Origin: Halieaceae bacterium
GTDB lineage: Bacteria > Pseudomonadota > Gammaproteobacteria > Pseudomonadales > Halieaceae
Length of the DNA: 41,365 bases
Assembly: GCA_018657645.1 (NCBI GenBank)
Contig: JABHWT010000460.1
Span: forward strand, 1-41,365
Direction of reading: 5' to 3'
Below, one piece after another: positions 19,696-28,694 of this stretch (position 1 is its first letter; each line of letters begins with the position of its first letter). A program made the position numbers and the translations under genes. The notes under the pieces are model-generated. The model had not been told where the DNA came from. It saw only the letters and a program-made list of their open reading frames with translations, and did not search any database.

Positions 19696-19889
19696 ACAGT
19701 TGCCTTATTATTTTCACTCGCAATGTGAATAGCCGGTGGTCCCTTGGTCCACCAAACTATCCGGGTTATGAAGATTGTAACAGTAATTATCCCAAGTTGC
19801 AGCAGACACTTACAGTATTTGATTAAAGTGACATGTTAAGTGCTTATTCTCACTGTAACGCACCGACCCCCAATCAAGCGCAAAGTGGG

Positions 19890-19914
19890 CATGGCATCTC
19901 TGACTAATGCCATG
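19890..19914. terminator. Inverted repeat downstream of asd
   Basis: CATGGCAT (19890-19897) and ATGCCATG (19907-19914) form a perfect 8-bp stem with a 9-nt loop, 34 bp beyond the asd stop on the minus strand. No T-run follows. It may end the leuCD-asd transcript; otherwise the 252-bp asd-fimV gap holds only the presumed fimV promoter, which I cannot place. Confidence 0.3.
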
Positions 19915-19947
19915 ACTTTAGTCGGAAATGTCCCGCCAAAGTATCAT

Positions 19948-20970
19948 TTATATATAGGTATTAATCAAGCACTCGGCAATTTGCACTGTATTGAGTGCGG
20001 CGCCCTTTCGAATATTATCCGACACGATCCAAAGGTCCAGTCCTCGAGGATGCGAAATATCCTCCCGAATCCGTCCAACAAACACCGGGTCTTGCCCCGA
20101 GGCCTCTCCTACGGCGGTGGGGTATCCGCCATTTTCGCGCTTGTCCACGACCACCACACCCGGCGCGTCTTCCAGTAAAGCCCTGGCCTGGACCTCGCTT
20201 ATTTTATCGACGGTCTCGATATGCACCGCCTCCGAGTGACCAAAAAATACGGGAATCCGCACACATGTGGGGTTCACCTGAATACTGCTGTCATCAAAGA
20301 TCTTCTGTGTCTCCCACACCATTTTCATCTCTTCACGCGTATAGCCGTTGTCCTGAAAAACATCGATATGTGGCAGCGCATTGAAACCAATTTGACTGGG
20401 ATACACCTCACAGACTGGATCCTGCCCATTAAGCAACCGAGCAGTCTGCCCCGCCAATTCCTCGACACCTTCCTTGCCAGAGCCCGAAACTGCCTGGTAG
20501 GTCGCCACATTAATGCGCTCTATACCCACCGCATCATAAATCGGTTTCAGTGCCACCAGCATCTGGATTGTAGAACAATTGGGATTGGCAATAATGTTGC
20601 GCCTGGAGTAACCCGCCACCGCCTCACTGTTCACCTCCGGAACAATTAAAGGGATATCGTGGTCACGACGAAAATGAGACGTGTTGTCGATTACAATGCA
20701 GCCACTGGCAGCAGCCTTGGGTGCAAATTCCTCAGAGACACTTCCGCCGGCAGAAAACAAACCAATTTGTGCCTGATTGAAATCAAACTCGGCCAAATCT
20801 GTCACCTGTACAGATTTGCCCATGAACATAATGCTCTTGCCGGCAGACCGGCTGCTTGCCAACGGATACAGGTTGCGAACAGGAAAATTTCTTTCCTGGA
20901 GGATTGATATCATGCACTCACCAACGGCCCCGGTCGCTCCCACTATGGCTACATCATAGTAATCTGTCAT
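19948..20970 (-). CDS. asd: Aspartate-semialdehyde dehydrogenase
   Basis: Asd reduces aspartyl phosphate to the semialdehyde, feeding lysine/diaminopimelate, methionine and threonine synthesis. The protein has 340 aa from the ATG at 20970, which overlaps the leuD stop (ATGA). The N-terminal NADP fold has GATGAVG at residues 11-17. The catalytic cysteine is C132 in [19 protein letters not shown] and the substrate-binding [16 protein letters not shown] segments are intact. In Pseudomonas leuB lies between leuD and asd; here leuD runs straight into asd. Confidence 0.96.
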   Translation of the reverse strand: MTDYYDVAIVGATGAVGECMISILQERNFPVRNLYPLASSRSAGKSIMFMGKSVQVTDLAEFDFNQAQIGLFSAGGSVSEEFAPKAAASGCIVIDNTSHFRRDHDIPLIVPEVNSEAVAGYSRRNIIANPNCSTIQMLVALKPIYDAVGIERINVATYQAVSGSGKEGVEELAGQTARLLNGQDPVCEVYPSQIGFNALPHIDVFQDNGYTREEMKMVWETQKIFDDSSIQVNPTCVRIPVFFGHSEAVHIETVDKISEVQARALLEDAPGVVVVDKRENGGYPTAVGEASGQDPVFVGRIREDISHPRGLDLWIVSDNIRKGAALNTVQIAECLINTYI

Positions 20971-21623
20971 TGCTGTCTCTCTTTGGTATTGAATAACCAG
21001 GGCGACTGTTGCCGCCACGTCTGTTCGAATGCGCGAATGGCCTCACTGTATTGCAGGGTGTCCCCGATCTCGTCAATTCCACCCAGCAGATTGTGCTTGC
21101 GACGCGGCTCGACATCAAATTGGATGGGCTCTCCCTGCAAGGAGAATATTTGCTGCTCCTGCAAATCAATATGCAACCTGTACCCCTGCGTGGCATACAC
21201 CTCATCGAATAATCGATCTACCAAATCCGCGTTCAGGACGATGGGTAAAACTCCATTCTTAAAGCAATTGTTGAAAAAAATGTCGGCATAGCTGGGCGCA
21301 ATGACACAGCGAATTCCATAGTCATTCAATGCCCATACCGCGTGTTCCCGACTGGAACCACAGCCAAAATTTTCCCGGGCCAATAGTATTGCAGCACCAT
21401 GGTAACGCGCTTGATTCAATGCGAAGTCCGGATTCAAGGGACGGGCACTACAATCCTCTCCAGGCCTACCTTCATTCAAATAGCGTAACTCGTCAAACAA
21501 ATTAGGCCCGAAGCCACTGCGCCGTATCGACTTCATAAACTGCTTGGGAATAATGAGGTCGGTATCCACGTTGGCCCGGTTCAAAGGGGCTACCACACCA
21601 CTCAACTCTGTAAATTTTATCAC
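20967..21623 (-). CDS. leuD: 3-isopropylmalate dehydratase small subunit
   Basis: LeuD is the swivel-domain subunit that, with LeuC, isomerises 2- to 3-isopropylmalate in leucine synthesis. The protein has 218 aa. It starts with GTG inside the leuC stop (GTGA overlap) and ends in an ATGA overlap with asd. Signature segments [17 protein letters not shown] near the N terminus and [13 protein letters not shown] near residue 77 are present. Double start/stop overlap implies translationally coupled leuC-leuD-asd. Confidence 0.96.
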   Translation of the reverse strand: MIKFTELSGVVAPLNRANVDTDLIIPKQFMKSIRRSGFGPNLFDELRYLNEGRPGEDCSARPLNPDFALNQARYHGAAILLARENFGCGSSREHAVWALNDYGIRCVIAPSYADIFFNNCFKNGVLPIVLNADLVDRLFDEVYATQGYRLHIDLQEQQIFSLQGEPIQFDVEPRRKHNLLGGIDEIGDTLQYSEAIRAFEQTWRQQSPWLFNTKERQQ

Positions 21624-23047
21624 GATGCCTCCCAGTCGCGCACGTCCACAAAATGGCCGGTCACTGCCGCAGCCGCCGCCATCGCCGGACTCACCAGGTG
21701 AGTGCGACCACCAAATCCCTGGCGACTCTCAAAATTGCGATTCGACGTAGACGCACAGTGCTCACCGGGCGCCAACCTGTCAGCGTTCATGGCCAGACAC
21801 ATGGAGCACCCCGGCTCTCGCCACTCCATGCCTGCAGCTGTAAATACCTCATCCAACCCCTCGCTCTCTGCCTGCCTTTTTACTTCACCGGAGCCCGGAA
21901 CTACCATGGCAAGCTTGATGGAAGGGGCAATGTGTCTACCTTTAACAATAGCCGCGGCAGAGCGCAGGTCCTCTATTCTGGCGTTGGTACAGGACCCGAT
22001 GAAAATTTTGTCCGGCCTGATGTCGACAATTGCTGTTCCGGGTTCCAATCCCATATAATTTAATGCACCCTCGAGCGCATCTCGCTGCGCTTCATCCTCT
22101 ACATCACGCGGGAGGGGCAATGAGGCATCAATGGGCAGCACCATCTCAGGAGATGTCCCCCAGGTTACCTGGGGCTTTATATCCTCTCCGCGCAACTGAA
22201 TCACCGTATCAAACTTGGCATCAATGTCACTGGTCAACTGTCTCCATGCTGTCACGGCGGCGTCCCACACTGCCCCCCGGGGCGCGTAGGGTCGCCCCTT
22301 TACATAGTTCAGGGTAGTATCGTCTACCCCCACCATACCCATGCGAGCGCCCGCCTCTATAGACATATTGCACAGGGTCATACGACCTTCCATACTCATA
22401 TCCCTCACTACCTGACCACCAAATTCGATGGCAAAGCCAGTGCCTCCGGCAGTGCCAATTTTACCGATGATGGCCAGGACCAGGTCCTTAGCCGTCACGC
22501 CTTTTTGGAGGTGGCCATCGACCCGCACCAGCATATTCCTCATCTTTTCCTGGGACAGGCACTGTGTGGCCAGAACATGCTCTACTTCAGATGTACCGAT
22601 ACCGAGCGCCAAAGCGCCAAAGGCACCGTGGGTGCATGAATGAGAGTCGCCGCAGACCACGGCCATTCCCGGTAGGGTGGCGCCTTGTTCTGGACCGACA
22701 ACATGTACAACGCCCTGGCGCCTGTCATCAATCTGGATCTCAACAATGTTAAATTCTCGGCAGTTATCTCCCAGCGTCTGGACTTGCAGTCTGGACAGGG
22801 GGTCACTAATGCCCGCTATCCCCGCCCGGCGCTCATACGGCCGGGTTGGCACATTATGATCAGGCACGGCTATATTACAATCCCGGCGCCACGGTTCCCG
22901 ATTGGCCATACGAAGCCCCTCGAAGGCCTGTGGAGAGGTCACCTCGTGAATCAGGTGACGGTCGATATAAATCAAGGCAGAACCATCGTCACGCTGATCA
23001 ACTAAATGGCTTTGCCACAATTTGTCATACAGGGTCATTCCAGCCAC
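21620..23047 (-). CDS. leuC: 3-isopropylmalate dehydratase large subunit
   Basis: LeuC is the [4Fe-4S] catalytic subunit of isopropylmalate isomerase. The protein has 475 aa. It starts with GTG, chosen because GGAGG lies 6 nt upstream. Cluster ligands are C353 (GSCTNAR), C414 and C417 (PGCSMC), the usual spacing for LeuC (347, 407, 410 in E. coli). [16 protein letters not shown] and [13 protein letters not shown] motifs are intact. It is transcribed away from the LysR regulator gene across a 101-bp region with a palindromic operator. Confidence 0.97.
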   Translation of the reverse strand: MAGMTLYDKLWQSHLVDQRDDGSALIYIDRHLIHEVTSPQAFEGLRMANREPWRRDCNIAVPDHNVPTRPYERRAGIAGISDPLSRLQVQTLGDNCREFNIVEIQIDDRRQGVVHVVGPEQGATLPGMAVVCGDSHSCTHGAFGALALGIGTSEVEHVLATQCLSQEKMRNMLVRVDGHLQKGVTAKDLVLAIIGKIGTAGGTGFAIEFGGQVVRDMSMEGRMTLCNMSIEAGARMGMVGVDDTTLNYVKGRPYAPRGAVWDAAVTAWRQLTSDIDAKFDTVIQLRGEDIKPQVTWGTSPEMVLPIDASLPLPRDVEDEAQRDALEGALNYMGLEPGTAIVDIRPDKIFIGSCTNARIEDLRSAAAIVKGRHIAPSIKLAMVVPGSGEVKRQAESEGLDEVFTAAGMEWREPGCSMCLAMNADRLAPGEHCASTSNRNFESRQGFGGRTHLVSPAMAAAAAVTGHFVDVRDWEAS

Positions 23048-23130
23048 GAGAAACCTCCAAGTTTTATTGGCAAGCAGAGATAATAATCTTGACCTTTTGA
23101 TAACTCAAATCTATTATTTTTATGGATTAA

Positions 23131-23145
23131 ATTCCAAATTGGAAT
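23131..23145. promoter_or_regulatory. 15-bp palindromic operator between leuC and the LysR gene
   Basis: ATTCCAAATTGGAAT is a perfect 7-bp inverted repeat around a single central base and fits the T-N11-A pattern bound by LysR-type regulators. It ends 3 bp before the LysR gene start and lies 84 bp upstream of leuC. It could serve autoregulation and control of leuC. The A/T-rich stretch at 23098-23130 probably holds the promoters. Confidence 0.65.
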
Positions 23146-23148
23146 AGA

Positions 23149-24030
23149 ATGATGGAAACACAGCATTTGAAGGCCTTTGTGTGGGTTGCCGAAGCCCGCT
23201 CTTTTTCTCTAGCGGCCGAGAAACTGCACATTACGCAGCCCGCCGTCAGCAAAAGGGTAGCGCTGCTTGAGGAATATCTGAGCACGGAGCTGTTCGATCG
23301 AATTGGCCGAAGTGTCGGTCTGACAGAATCCGGGAGGGCTCTACTTCCTCAAGCCAGAGCCATTCTTCAGAATCTGCTGGAAGCCGAGCAATCGGTACGT
23401 GATTTGTCGGGGGAAGTGAGTGGCCGGCTGCGACTGGCAACCAGTCATCATATTGGTTTGCATCGATTGCCACCCGCTCTGGGCCATTTCAGTAAAGCGT
23501 TCCCCGCTGTTCATATCGACATCGAATTCATGGACTCGGAGCAGGCTTATGAACTGGTCGCACAGGGAAAGGTGGAGGTGGGGATTGTCACCATGGCGCC
23601 CGTGCAGCCCGACAACATCATCGCTGCGCCCATCTGGCAGGACGCCCTGGAGTTCATGGTCGCCACGGAACACGAACTCGCTGCACAATCAAAGTGCACT
23701 CTCCAACAATTGAGTAACTATCCAGCCACTCTCCCGGGGCTCAATACCTATACGGGTCAAATCGTCAAACGCTTGTTCGATCAGCATCAACTGAAGCTGC
23801 AAGTGCCCCTGGCTACAAACTACCTGGAAACTATTCGTATGATGACCTCGATTGGGCTGGGGTGGACGGTACTGCCGCGTACGATGCTCGATAAATCACT
23901 GCTTGCACTGGAAGTGCAGGACATTTCAATTGCCCGCTCGCTCGGCATTATCTACCACCGCAATCGCAGTCTGTCCCGCGCCGCCCAGGCCTTTATGGAC
24001 GCTGTAAGTACCCATGGAGAGATGTGTTAA
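23149..24030 (+). CDS. LysR-family transcriptional regulator, divergent from leuCD
   Basis: The protein has 293 aa. The N-terminal winged HTH (about residues 3-62) contains RSFSLAAEKLHITQPAVSKRVALLEE. The rest is a periplasmic-binding-like effector domain starting near residue 90 (SGRLRLATSHHIG). Two adjacent ATGs (23149, 23152) are possible; GGAA lies upstream of both. It faces leuC across the palindromic operator, as a LysR gene does next to leuCD in Pseudomonas. Control of leucine genes in response to a pathway intermediate is inferred from position only. It ends 5 bp from the convergent thioesterase gene. Confidence 0.92.
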   Translation: MMETQHLKAFVWVAEARSFSLAAEKLHITQPAVSKRVALLEEYLSTELFDRIGRSVGLTESGRALLPQARAILQNLLEAEQSVRDLSGEVSGRLRLATSHHIGLHRLPPALGHFSKAFPAVHIDIEFMDSEQAYELVAQGKVEVGIVTMAPVQPDNIIAAPIWQDALEFMVATEHELAAQSKCTLQQLSNYPATLPGLNTYTGQIVKRLFDQHQLKLQVPLATNYLETIRMMTSIGLGWTVLPRTMLDKSLLALEVQDISIARSLGIIYHRNRSLSRAAQAFMDAVSTHGEMC

Positions 24031-24035
24031 TTTAC

Positions 24036-24497
24036 TCAGGCATAACTTCGTGGCATTTCACCTTTCCACATTCCCTTGTGTCCGGGTATGTAAAATGTCC
24101 CGTTATAGCGAGCGACAATACCCTCTGGACCCTCAATAGTTCCATTACAGAAACCAAAGCTACGCTTTAGCGACACCTGTACAGCATCGGCCTGTAGCCA
24201 TTGGCCGAGACGTCCAGCGGAAATAAAATCCAGGCTAATATTCATTGTGGGACTGCCGGCCGTAACACCGCGGGCGAGATTTACACCCGCCGCCCCAGCC
24301 ATATCTGCCATAGTCATTAAAACACCGCCGTGACATATCTCCATCATATTGCAATGCTGTGCCTCAACGATCAGACCAAAACTGATCCTGTCGCCCTGAA
24401 CACGCCGATACCACGGCTGGAGCACATCGGCAAAGCCCAGTTTTTCAGGCAACTGTTCAAAACCTGCCGGTACCGCGGCTACATTCTCATCATTCAT
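24036..24497 (-). CDS. PaaI-type hotdog-fold thioesterase
   Basis: The protein has 153 aa with the hotdog thioesterase pattern: CHGGVLMTMADMAGAAGVNLARG for the active-site loop and helix, then TMNISLDFISAGRLGQWLQADA. This places it in the 4HBT/PaaI group that hydrolyses acyl-CoA thioesters. The catalytic acidic residue is probably the Asp of MADMAG. The substrate cannot be told from sequence. The ATG overlaps the stop of the flavodoxin-like gene by one base (TAATG), so the two are co-translated. Confidence 0.85.
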   Translation of the reverse strand: MNDENVAAVPAGFEQLPEKLGFADVLQPWYRRVQGDRISFGLIVEAQHCNMMEICHGGVLMTMADMAGAAGVNLARGVTAGSPTMNISLDFISAGRLGQWLQADAVQVSLKRSFGFCNGTIEGPEGIVARYNGTFYIPGHKGMWKGEMPRSYA

Positions 24498-24952
24498 TAG
24501 TAAATTCCCATTTCCAGACCCGCTGCAAAGGCCTGTCCCATTTGGCTACTCTGCTTGAGGTGCTCGCAAGACACCTCCCCGCGCAGAATCAAAGGCTCCG
24601 CTACGGGAGGAAACGGGTAGCCCGATAGTATTCGTTGCGCCTGGCGTACCGCCCCCCGACCGTCATTCCCAGCACTGATTATCAAGGCATAAGGCAACAC
24701 CAGCCCCCGATTAATGGCGGGATAAAATGTTCGGTCCAGGAAATCTTTCATCCCTCCACTAAGCGCGCCCGAATTCTCCGCCGCCACCAGTAGTACAGCG
24801 TCAGCCTGCACCAGGTCAGAAGTCCCGGCATCCCAGACCCGCATCACCCGGGTTGCCACCACCTGTTCGGCTTTTGCACCCTGCCACGCGGCTCTGGCCA
24901 TCTGCGCACTGGCCCCGCTCTGACTATGGTATATGATCTGTAGTAGTTTCAT
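24497..24952 (-). CDS. Flavodoxin/NAD(P)H-dependent FMN reductase-like protein
   Basis: The protein has 151 aa. The first strand and phosphate loop (IIYHSQSGASAQMARAAWQG) and the central ADAVLLVAAENSGALSGGMKDFLDRTFY segment fit a flavodoxin-like FMN fold. No membrane segment is predicted. It is likely a small flavin reductase or electron carrier, with partner unknown. It is translated together with the thioesterase gene. The 377 bp upstream hold a palindrome of two DnaA boxes 74-113 bp before its start, so it might be under DnaA influence. It is not clearly MioC. Confidence 0.75.
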   Translation of the reverse strand: MKLLQIIYHSQSGASAQMARAAWQGAKAEQVVATRVMRVWDAGTSDLVQADAVLLVAAENSGALSGGMKDFLDRTFYPAINRGLVLPYALIISAGNDGRGAVRQAQRILSGYPFPPVAEPLILRGEVSCEHLKQSSQMGQAFAAGLEMGIY

Positions 24953-25329
24953 AATTCAGGCACTTCAGGTTTTACCAAAAGAACAAATTACTGTCCGCTC
25001 CAGATACCCTCTTTTGAAGCGGGAGCCCATAGTTATCCACAGAGTGTCCTGTGGATAACTATGGGGACAGCTTGCGTATGATTACTCTATTTTGCCGGGC
25101 TCAGCGACGGTATATCCCCTCAAGCTCGCAGTGCTACTGTAGTCGTTTGTCACCTCATATCAATGACTTACACGTTTTTTATAGCTTAATATGAACAGAC
25201 TGGTGAGAAAACCTTATATATATAGCACCCCGCCGCAAAATGTGGATATCATTCCAGTGCCGAGGTTTGCAGGCGCTAACCCTGTAAGCTAGTGTCCGTT
25301 TCTGGTTTCCTATTTTCGCGATTAGAAAA
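24953..25329. other. 377-bp intergenic region with DnaA boxes; no gene seen
   Basis: This gap lies between the rlmKL stop and the flavodoxin-like start on the minus strand. It holds the paired DnaA-box palindrome (25026-25065), a one-mismatch box at 25241-25249 and a short A/T run (25211-25224). I see no convincing small ORF, tRNA or terminator with a T-run. Confidence 0.6.
25026..25065. promoter_or_regulatory. 17-bp perfect palindrome made of two facing consensus DnaA boxes
   Basis: Arms 25026-25042 and 25049-25065 are exact reverse complements with a 6-bp spacer. Each contains the strict DnaA box TTATCCACA: 25033-25041 on the plus strand and 25050-25058 on the minus strand. It may be a DnaA binding, titration or promoter-control site, or a hairpin if transcribed. 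No T-run follows on either strand. Confidence 0.7.
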
Positions 25330-27546
25330 CTACACTTTAACAGGTTCTTTCGGTTGCTTAATTCCCGCCGCCCCAGAGCCCTGCGTTAACACCCAACAAC
25401 AATGAATTTTTGGATTGCGCTGGAAATCCGGATCCAGCGTTTCGCCGCTAATATCAATGCAGTTGAAGCTCTCTCTCAAATCCTGGTCCAATTCAAACCC
25501 TCTTCGGTTATTGGAAAAGTACATTTGTCCGCCAGGCTTTAAAGTCGCCATTGCCGCGCGAATCAGTTGTCCATGATCTCGCTGCACATCAAATGAACCA
25601 TCCATGCGTTTTGAATTTGAAAACGAGGGCGGATCCAGGAGGATTAAGTCATACTGTTGCTCAACCTGCTGCAACCAGGGCACACAATCTGCCCGCACCA
25701 ATTCATTAGTGGCTTCGGCCAATCCGTTATGGGCCAGATTTTTTCGCAACCAACCCAGGTAGGTGTTTGACAGATCGATACTGGTAGTACGGCGAGCCCC
25801 CCCCAGGGCTGCGTGAACTGTTGCCGCACCGGTATAGCAATACAGGTTCAGGAAATCCTTATCACGGGCCTCCCGAGCAATGCGCATCCGCAAAGGCCTG
25901 TGATCCAGGAATAATCCCGTATCCAGGTAGTCCCACAAGTTCACCAGCAATCGCGCCGGCCCCTCTGTAACGCTTATGAGTTCACCGCGGTCATCCTCTT
26001 TCTCATATTGTCTTGACCCGCGTTGACGCCGGCGTTGCTTATAGGCAATTGCATGGGGAGGCACACCCAGAGCATCGGGTAAGGCAGAGACCACTTCTTT
26101 AAAACGGCGGCCGGCAGCTTCCTCACTAATGCTACCGGGCGCCTGATACTCGGCAACATGCACATTGTCACCATAGACATCGACCGCTACGGCGTACTCT
26201 GGCATATCGGCATCATAAATTCGGTAACAGCCAATCTGTTCTTTGTTTAGCCATCGCGACAAGCGCTTGCGGTTTTTGCGAAGACGGTTGGCAAACATCT
26301 GAGCGCCTTGGGATATTTCAGATAGATGACTATCGTCGTTATCTCGAGGCAGCGCAGGCGCTCGCAATTCGTTCTTTTCCAGATCAAAGAGCAATAAACT
26401 GGAAGCGATTGCCCCATTAAACAAGGCGTATCGCTTGTGACTACGCAATCCGGTGGCCTTACCCAGATCTGTATCAGAAGTAAACACTGCGGCGCTCCAA
26501 CCGCGAAACTCCCGCATCATCAGTGCGCCCAACTCGCGATAAAGATAGAGCAGGCTTTCCTTTTCACCCAATCGTTCGCCGTAGGGTGGATTGCAGATAA
26601 GAAGCCCAATCGGCAGCGGGAGGTGGCTGGGGCGAGTCAGGTCAGCCAGTGATTTACAGCTAACCCGAACCGCTTTCTGGAGCTGAATCCTGGCGATATT
26701 GTCCTGGGCCAGGCGCACAACTTTAGGGTCCGCGTCGTAGCCACGGATCTCTGGGAGTCGAGTTGCCCGCCCTATCTTGGCTCTCTCCTGAGCCTGGGCA
26801 ACAACTTCCTGCCATAGATGTTGCCTGTGGCCCTTCCAGTTTTCAAAACCAAAGCGCTGCCGATTTAGCCCAGGTGCAATATCGGCGGCCATCATCGCAC
26901 CTTCCAATAACAGAGTCGCCGAACCGCACATCGGATCGATCAAGGCGCCGCCACGGGCTGCCATTGCTGGCCAGTCCGCTCGCAGCAAGAGTGCCGCGGC
27001 CAGATTTTCCTTGAGTGGCGCCTCCCCCGCCTTGAGTCGATATCCACGGCGGTGCAAACTGCCACCGGAGAAATCCATGGTCACCACCATGCGGCTTTTT
27101 GCCAAACGGATATTAAACCGCAGGTCGGGGCTGCGCTTGTCCACCGATGGGCGTGCTCCGCTTTTCTCGACAAACCAATCGACAATCGCATCTTTACTGC
27201 GCTGAGCACCGAATTGCGTGTTGCGAATTTCCTGATTCTGGCCGGAAAAATCAATGGCAAATGTCTGAGATATTTCAAACCACTGCCCCCAATTGACTTG
27301 GTGTAATTCTCTATACAGCGAATCTGCCCCCTGTACCTCTGCGGTCACAACGGGTAGCAGAATTCTATTCGCCAGACGCGACCACATACACGCGCGATAG
27401 GCGAGTTCAAGCGGCCCCTCAAAGTACACTCCCGCTACGGTTTCTCTTGTTGAAGACGCGCCTAGGGTAGACAGCTCTGTCGCCAGTAACGACTCTATCC
27501 CCTTGGGACAGGACGCAAACCACTGCTGTTCATCGGGTTCCGTCAC
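25330..27546 (-). CDS. rlmL: Bifunctional 23S rRNA methyltransferase RlmKL
   Basis: RlmKL makes m2G2445 and m7G2069 in 23S rRNA (E. coli numbering). The protein has 738 aa, the full fused length. A THUMP domain lies at about residues 45-155. The first methyltransferase domain has CNPPYGERLG near residue 315. The second has FLNLYCYTGAATVHAA and LLDPPSFSNSKRM near residue 634. The start is GTG, overlapping the stop of the upstream HTH gene (GTGA), so the two are translationally coupled. This coupling with a putative DNA-binding protein is unusual. The enzyme itself looks normal. Confidence 0.96.
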   Translation of the reverse strand: MTEPDEQQWFASCPKGIESLLATELSTLGASSTRETVAGVYFEGPLELAYRACMWSRLANRILLPVVTAEVQGADSLYRELHQVNWGQWFEISQTFAIDFSGQNQEIRNTQFGAQRSKDAIVDWFVEKSGARPSVDKRSPDLRFNIRLAKSRMVVTMDFSGGSLHRRGYRLKAGEAPLKENLAAALLLRADWPAMAARGGALIDPMCGSATLLLEGAMMAADIAPGLNRQRFGFENWKGHRQHLWQEVVAQAQERAKIGRATRLPEIRGYDADPKVVRLAQDNIARIQLQKAVRVSCKSLADLTRPSHLPLPIGLLICNPPYGERLGEKESLLYLYRELGALMMREFRGWSAAVFTSDTDLGKATGLRSHKRYALFNGAIASSLLLFDLEKNELRAPALPRDNDDSHLSEISQGAQMFANRLRKNRKRLSRWLNKEQIGCYRIYDADMPEYAVAVDVYGDNVHVAEYQAPGSISEEAAGRRFKEVVSALPDALGVPPHAIAYKQRRRQRGSRQYEKEDDRGELISVTEGPARLLVNLWDYLDTGLFLDHRPLRMRIAREARDKDFLNLYCYTGAATVHAALGGARRTTSIDLSNTYLGWLRKNLAHNGLAEATNELVRADCVPWLQQVEQQYDLILLDPPSFSNSKRMDGSFDVQRDHGQLIRAAMATLKPGGQMYFSNNRRGFELDQDLRESFNCIDISGETLDPDFQRNPKIHCCWVLTQGSGAAGIKQPKEPVKV

Positions 27547-28265
27547 GTTTTTCCCCGCGCCCCAGTAATTGCCTTGCGCTTCCCTGCAGTTGGCTTTTTA
27601 GAGGTCTTGGCGGCCTTCGATGCGGTTTTTTTTCTACGCGTAGCCGCCTTGCGAGGCTTGATGGCTGCCTTCTCCTGCGTCATGACATCAAGCACCAGAT
27701 TCATCGAGCTACCCATGTAGGCAATAAAGCGCTCGAACTCCTCGTCACTCAGACCTCGCATCACATCGTGCTGCCGATACAGATTCAGAAAACGACGCTC
27801 CCGTTCGTAGTTCCGCGGCAGGGTCAACACACCCCATTGCTCCAAGGTCTGACCCAGCGCTGGATTATAGGTGCGCATGAACTTTATTAAAAAGGGAATG
27901 GGGTCGTGCCGTGCCAATAGGGACGCGCTACGCAGCATCAACTCCAGCGGCATAATTGTCTCGCCACCTTCAAAGCTCTCAAGTTCCGACTTGTCTGACA
28001 GGCCCAGACTTGCTGCCACGTCCTTTGCCGACAGACCCGCTGTTTGCCGGGCATCCCGCAGGAAATGACCCGCCTCCGCCATGGCCTCCATGCGATCCGG
28101 TTCCATGGTATTTACCAAAGCTGTACGCAGCCAGGACTCACCGAACATCGCCGTCATCGCCGCCGTATTGCGCGCCAGCTCCAGTGTACCTCCCGTCACC
28201 TGCCCGGGGAGCTTCAGCAGCGCATTAAGTAGTGATTCTTTTTGCTCCGAATCTTGTTTGGCCAT
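27543..28265 (-). CDS. HTH (XRE-type) protein with a lysine/alanine-rich histone-H1-like tail
   Basis: The protein has 240 aa. A helical N-terminal region (about 1-65) precedes an XRE-like HTH at about 68-112 (LRDARQTAGLSAKDVAASLGLSDK). A conserved-looking helical region follows (about 115-190, with PRNYERERRFLNLYRQHD). The tail from about residue 195 is strongly basic, rich in K, A, T and R, and resembles histone-H1-like and AlgP-type tails. The function is unknown; binding to nucleic acid is inferred. It overlaps rlmKL by 4 bp and follows the ABM-domain gene by 88 bp. The 5' region has no clear operator. Confidence 0.75.
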   Translation of the reverse strand: MAKQDSEQKESLLNALLKLPGQVTGGTLELARNTAAMTAMFGESWLRTALVNTMEPDRMEAMAEAGHFLRDARQTAGLSAKDVAASLGLSDKSELESFEGGETIMPLELMLRSASLLARHDPIPFLIKFMRTYNPALGQTLEQWGVLTLPRNYERERRFLNLYRQHDVMRGLSDEEFERFIAYMGSSMNLVLDVMTQEKAAIKPRKAATRRKKTASKAAKTSKKPTAGKRKAITGARGKT

Positions 28266-28353
28266 GACACCACTAAACTGTTGTGTGTACTACGACACAC
28301 TAGCACAGCACCTCCCGCGTACAAACCGATACCTCGCTCCCGCCGCGTGGAAC

Positions 28354-28671
28354 TCACATAGCATAATCGCGCTCAACCCTGGCAATTCTCGTTTTAAAAC
28401 CGGAGTACCATTTATCGCGCCCCAATGCCTGAGCTATACGATGCTCGGCATTTTGTTTCCACTGCCTTATCGAATCGAGATCTGACCAATAGGACACGGT
28501 AATTCCCAGGGTCTGAGTAACAGACTCCATGCCGAGAAAGCCGGGTTGTTGCGATGCGAGCCCCACCATTTTTTTCGCCATTTGGGCATACCCGTCATCG
28601 TCTCCGGATCGTTGCGAAGTGAATATCACAGCGTAGTAGGGTGGATCGGGTGTTTCGGCAATAGACGACAT
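28354..28671 (-). CDS. Antibiotic biosynthesis monooxygenase (ABM) domain protein
   Basis: The protein has 105 aa, one ferredoxin-like ABM domain. YYAVIFTSQRSGDDDGY forms the first strand, QPGFLGMESV the middle, and SYWSDLDSIRQWKQNAEHRIAQ the typical W-x-S-x(n)-W-H/R helix segment. Proteins of this size act as small cofactor-free monooxygenases or unassigned stress proteins. Catalytic activity cannot be claimed. It sits 23 bp after a lipoprotein gene on the same strand. Confidence 0.82.
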   Translation of the reverse strand: MSSIAETPDPPYYAVIFTSQRSGDDDGYAQMAKKMVGLASQQPGFLGMESVTQTLGITVSYWSDLDSIRQWKQNAEHRIAQALGRDKWYSGFKTRIARVERDYAM

Positions 28672-28694
28672 AATGAACCTCTGCTGAAATTGTC

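Noticed and set aside
24497-24952. mioC (oriC-linked flavodoxin)
   Set aside because: The length is similar, but the sequence looks more like a small NAD(P)H/FMN reductase and its direction is away from the DnaA boxes; name not supported.
25190-25288. Short plus-strand ORF (32 codons) in the DnaA-box gap
   Set aside because: It has no ribosome-binding site, no family character and lies in A/T-rich intergenic sequence; length is within chance.
24953-25329. Chromosomal oriC
   Set aside because: The DnaA boxes and A/T run are suggestive, but only two strict boxes are present and none of the usual origin genes (dnaA, dnaN, mnmG, rpmH, parAB) is in the window.
28266-28353. Operator-like TGTG/CACA repeat upstream of the HTH gene
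   Set aside because: The arms are only 4 bp with an 8-bp spacer, within chance.
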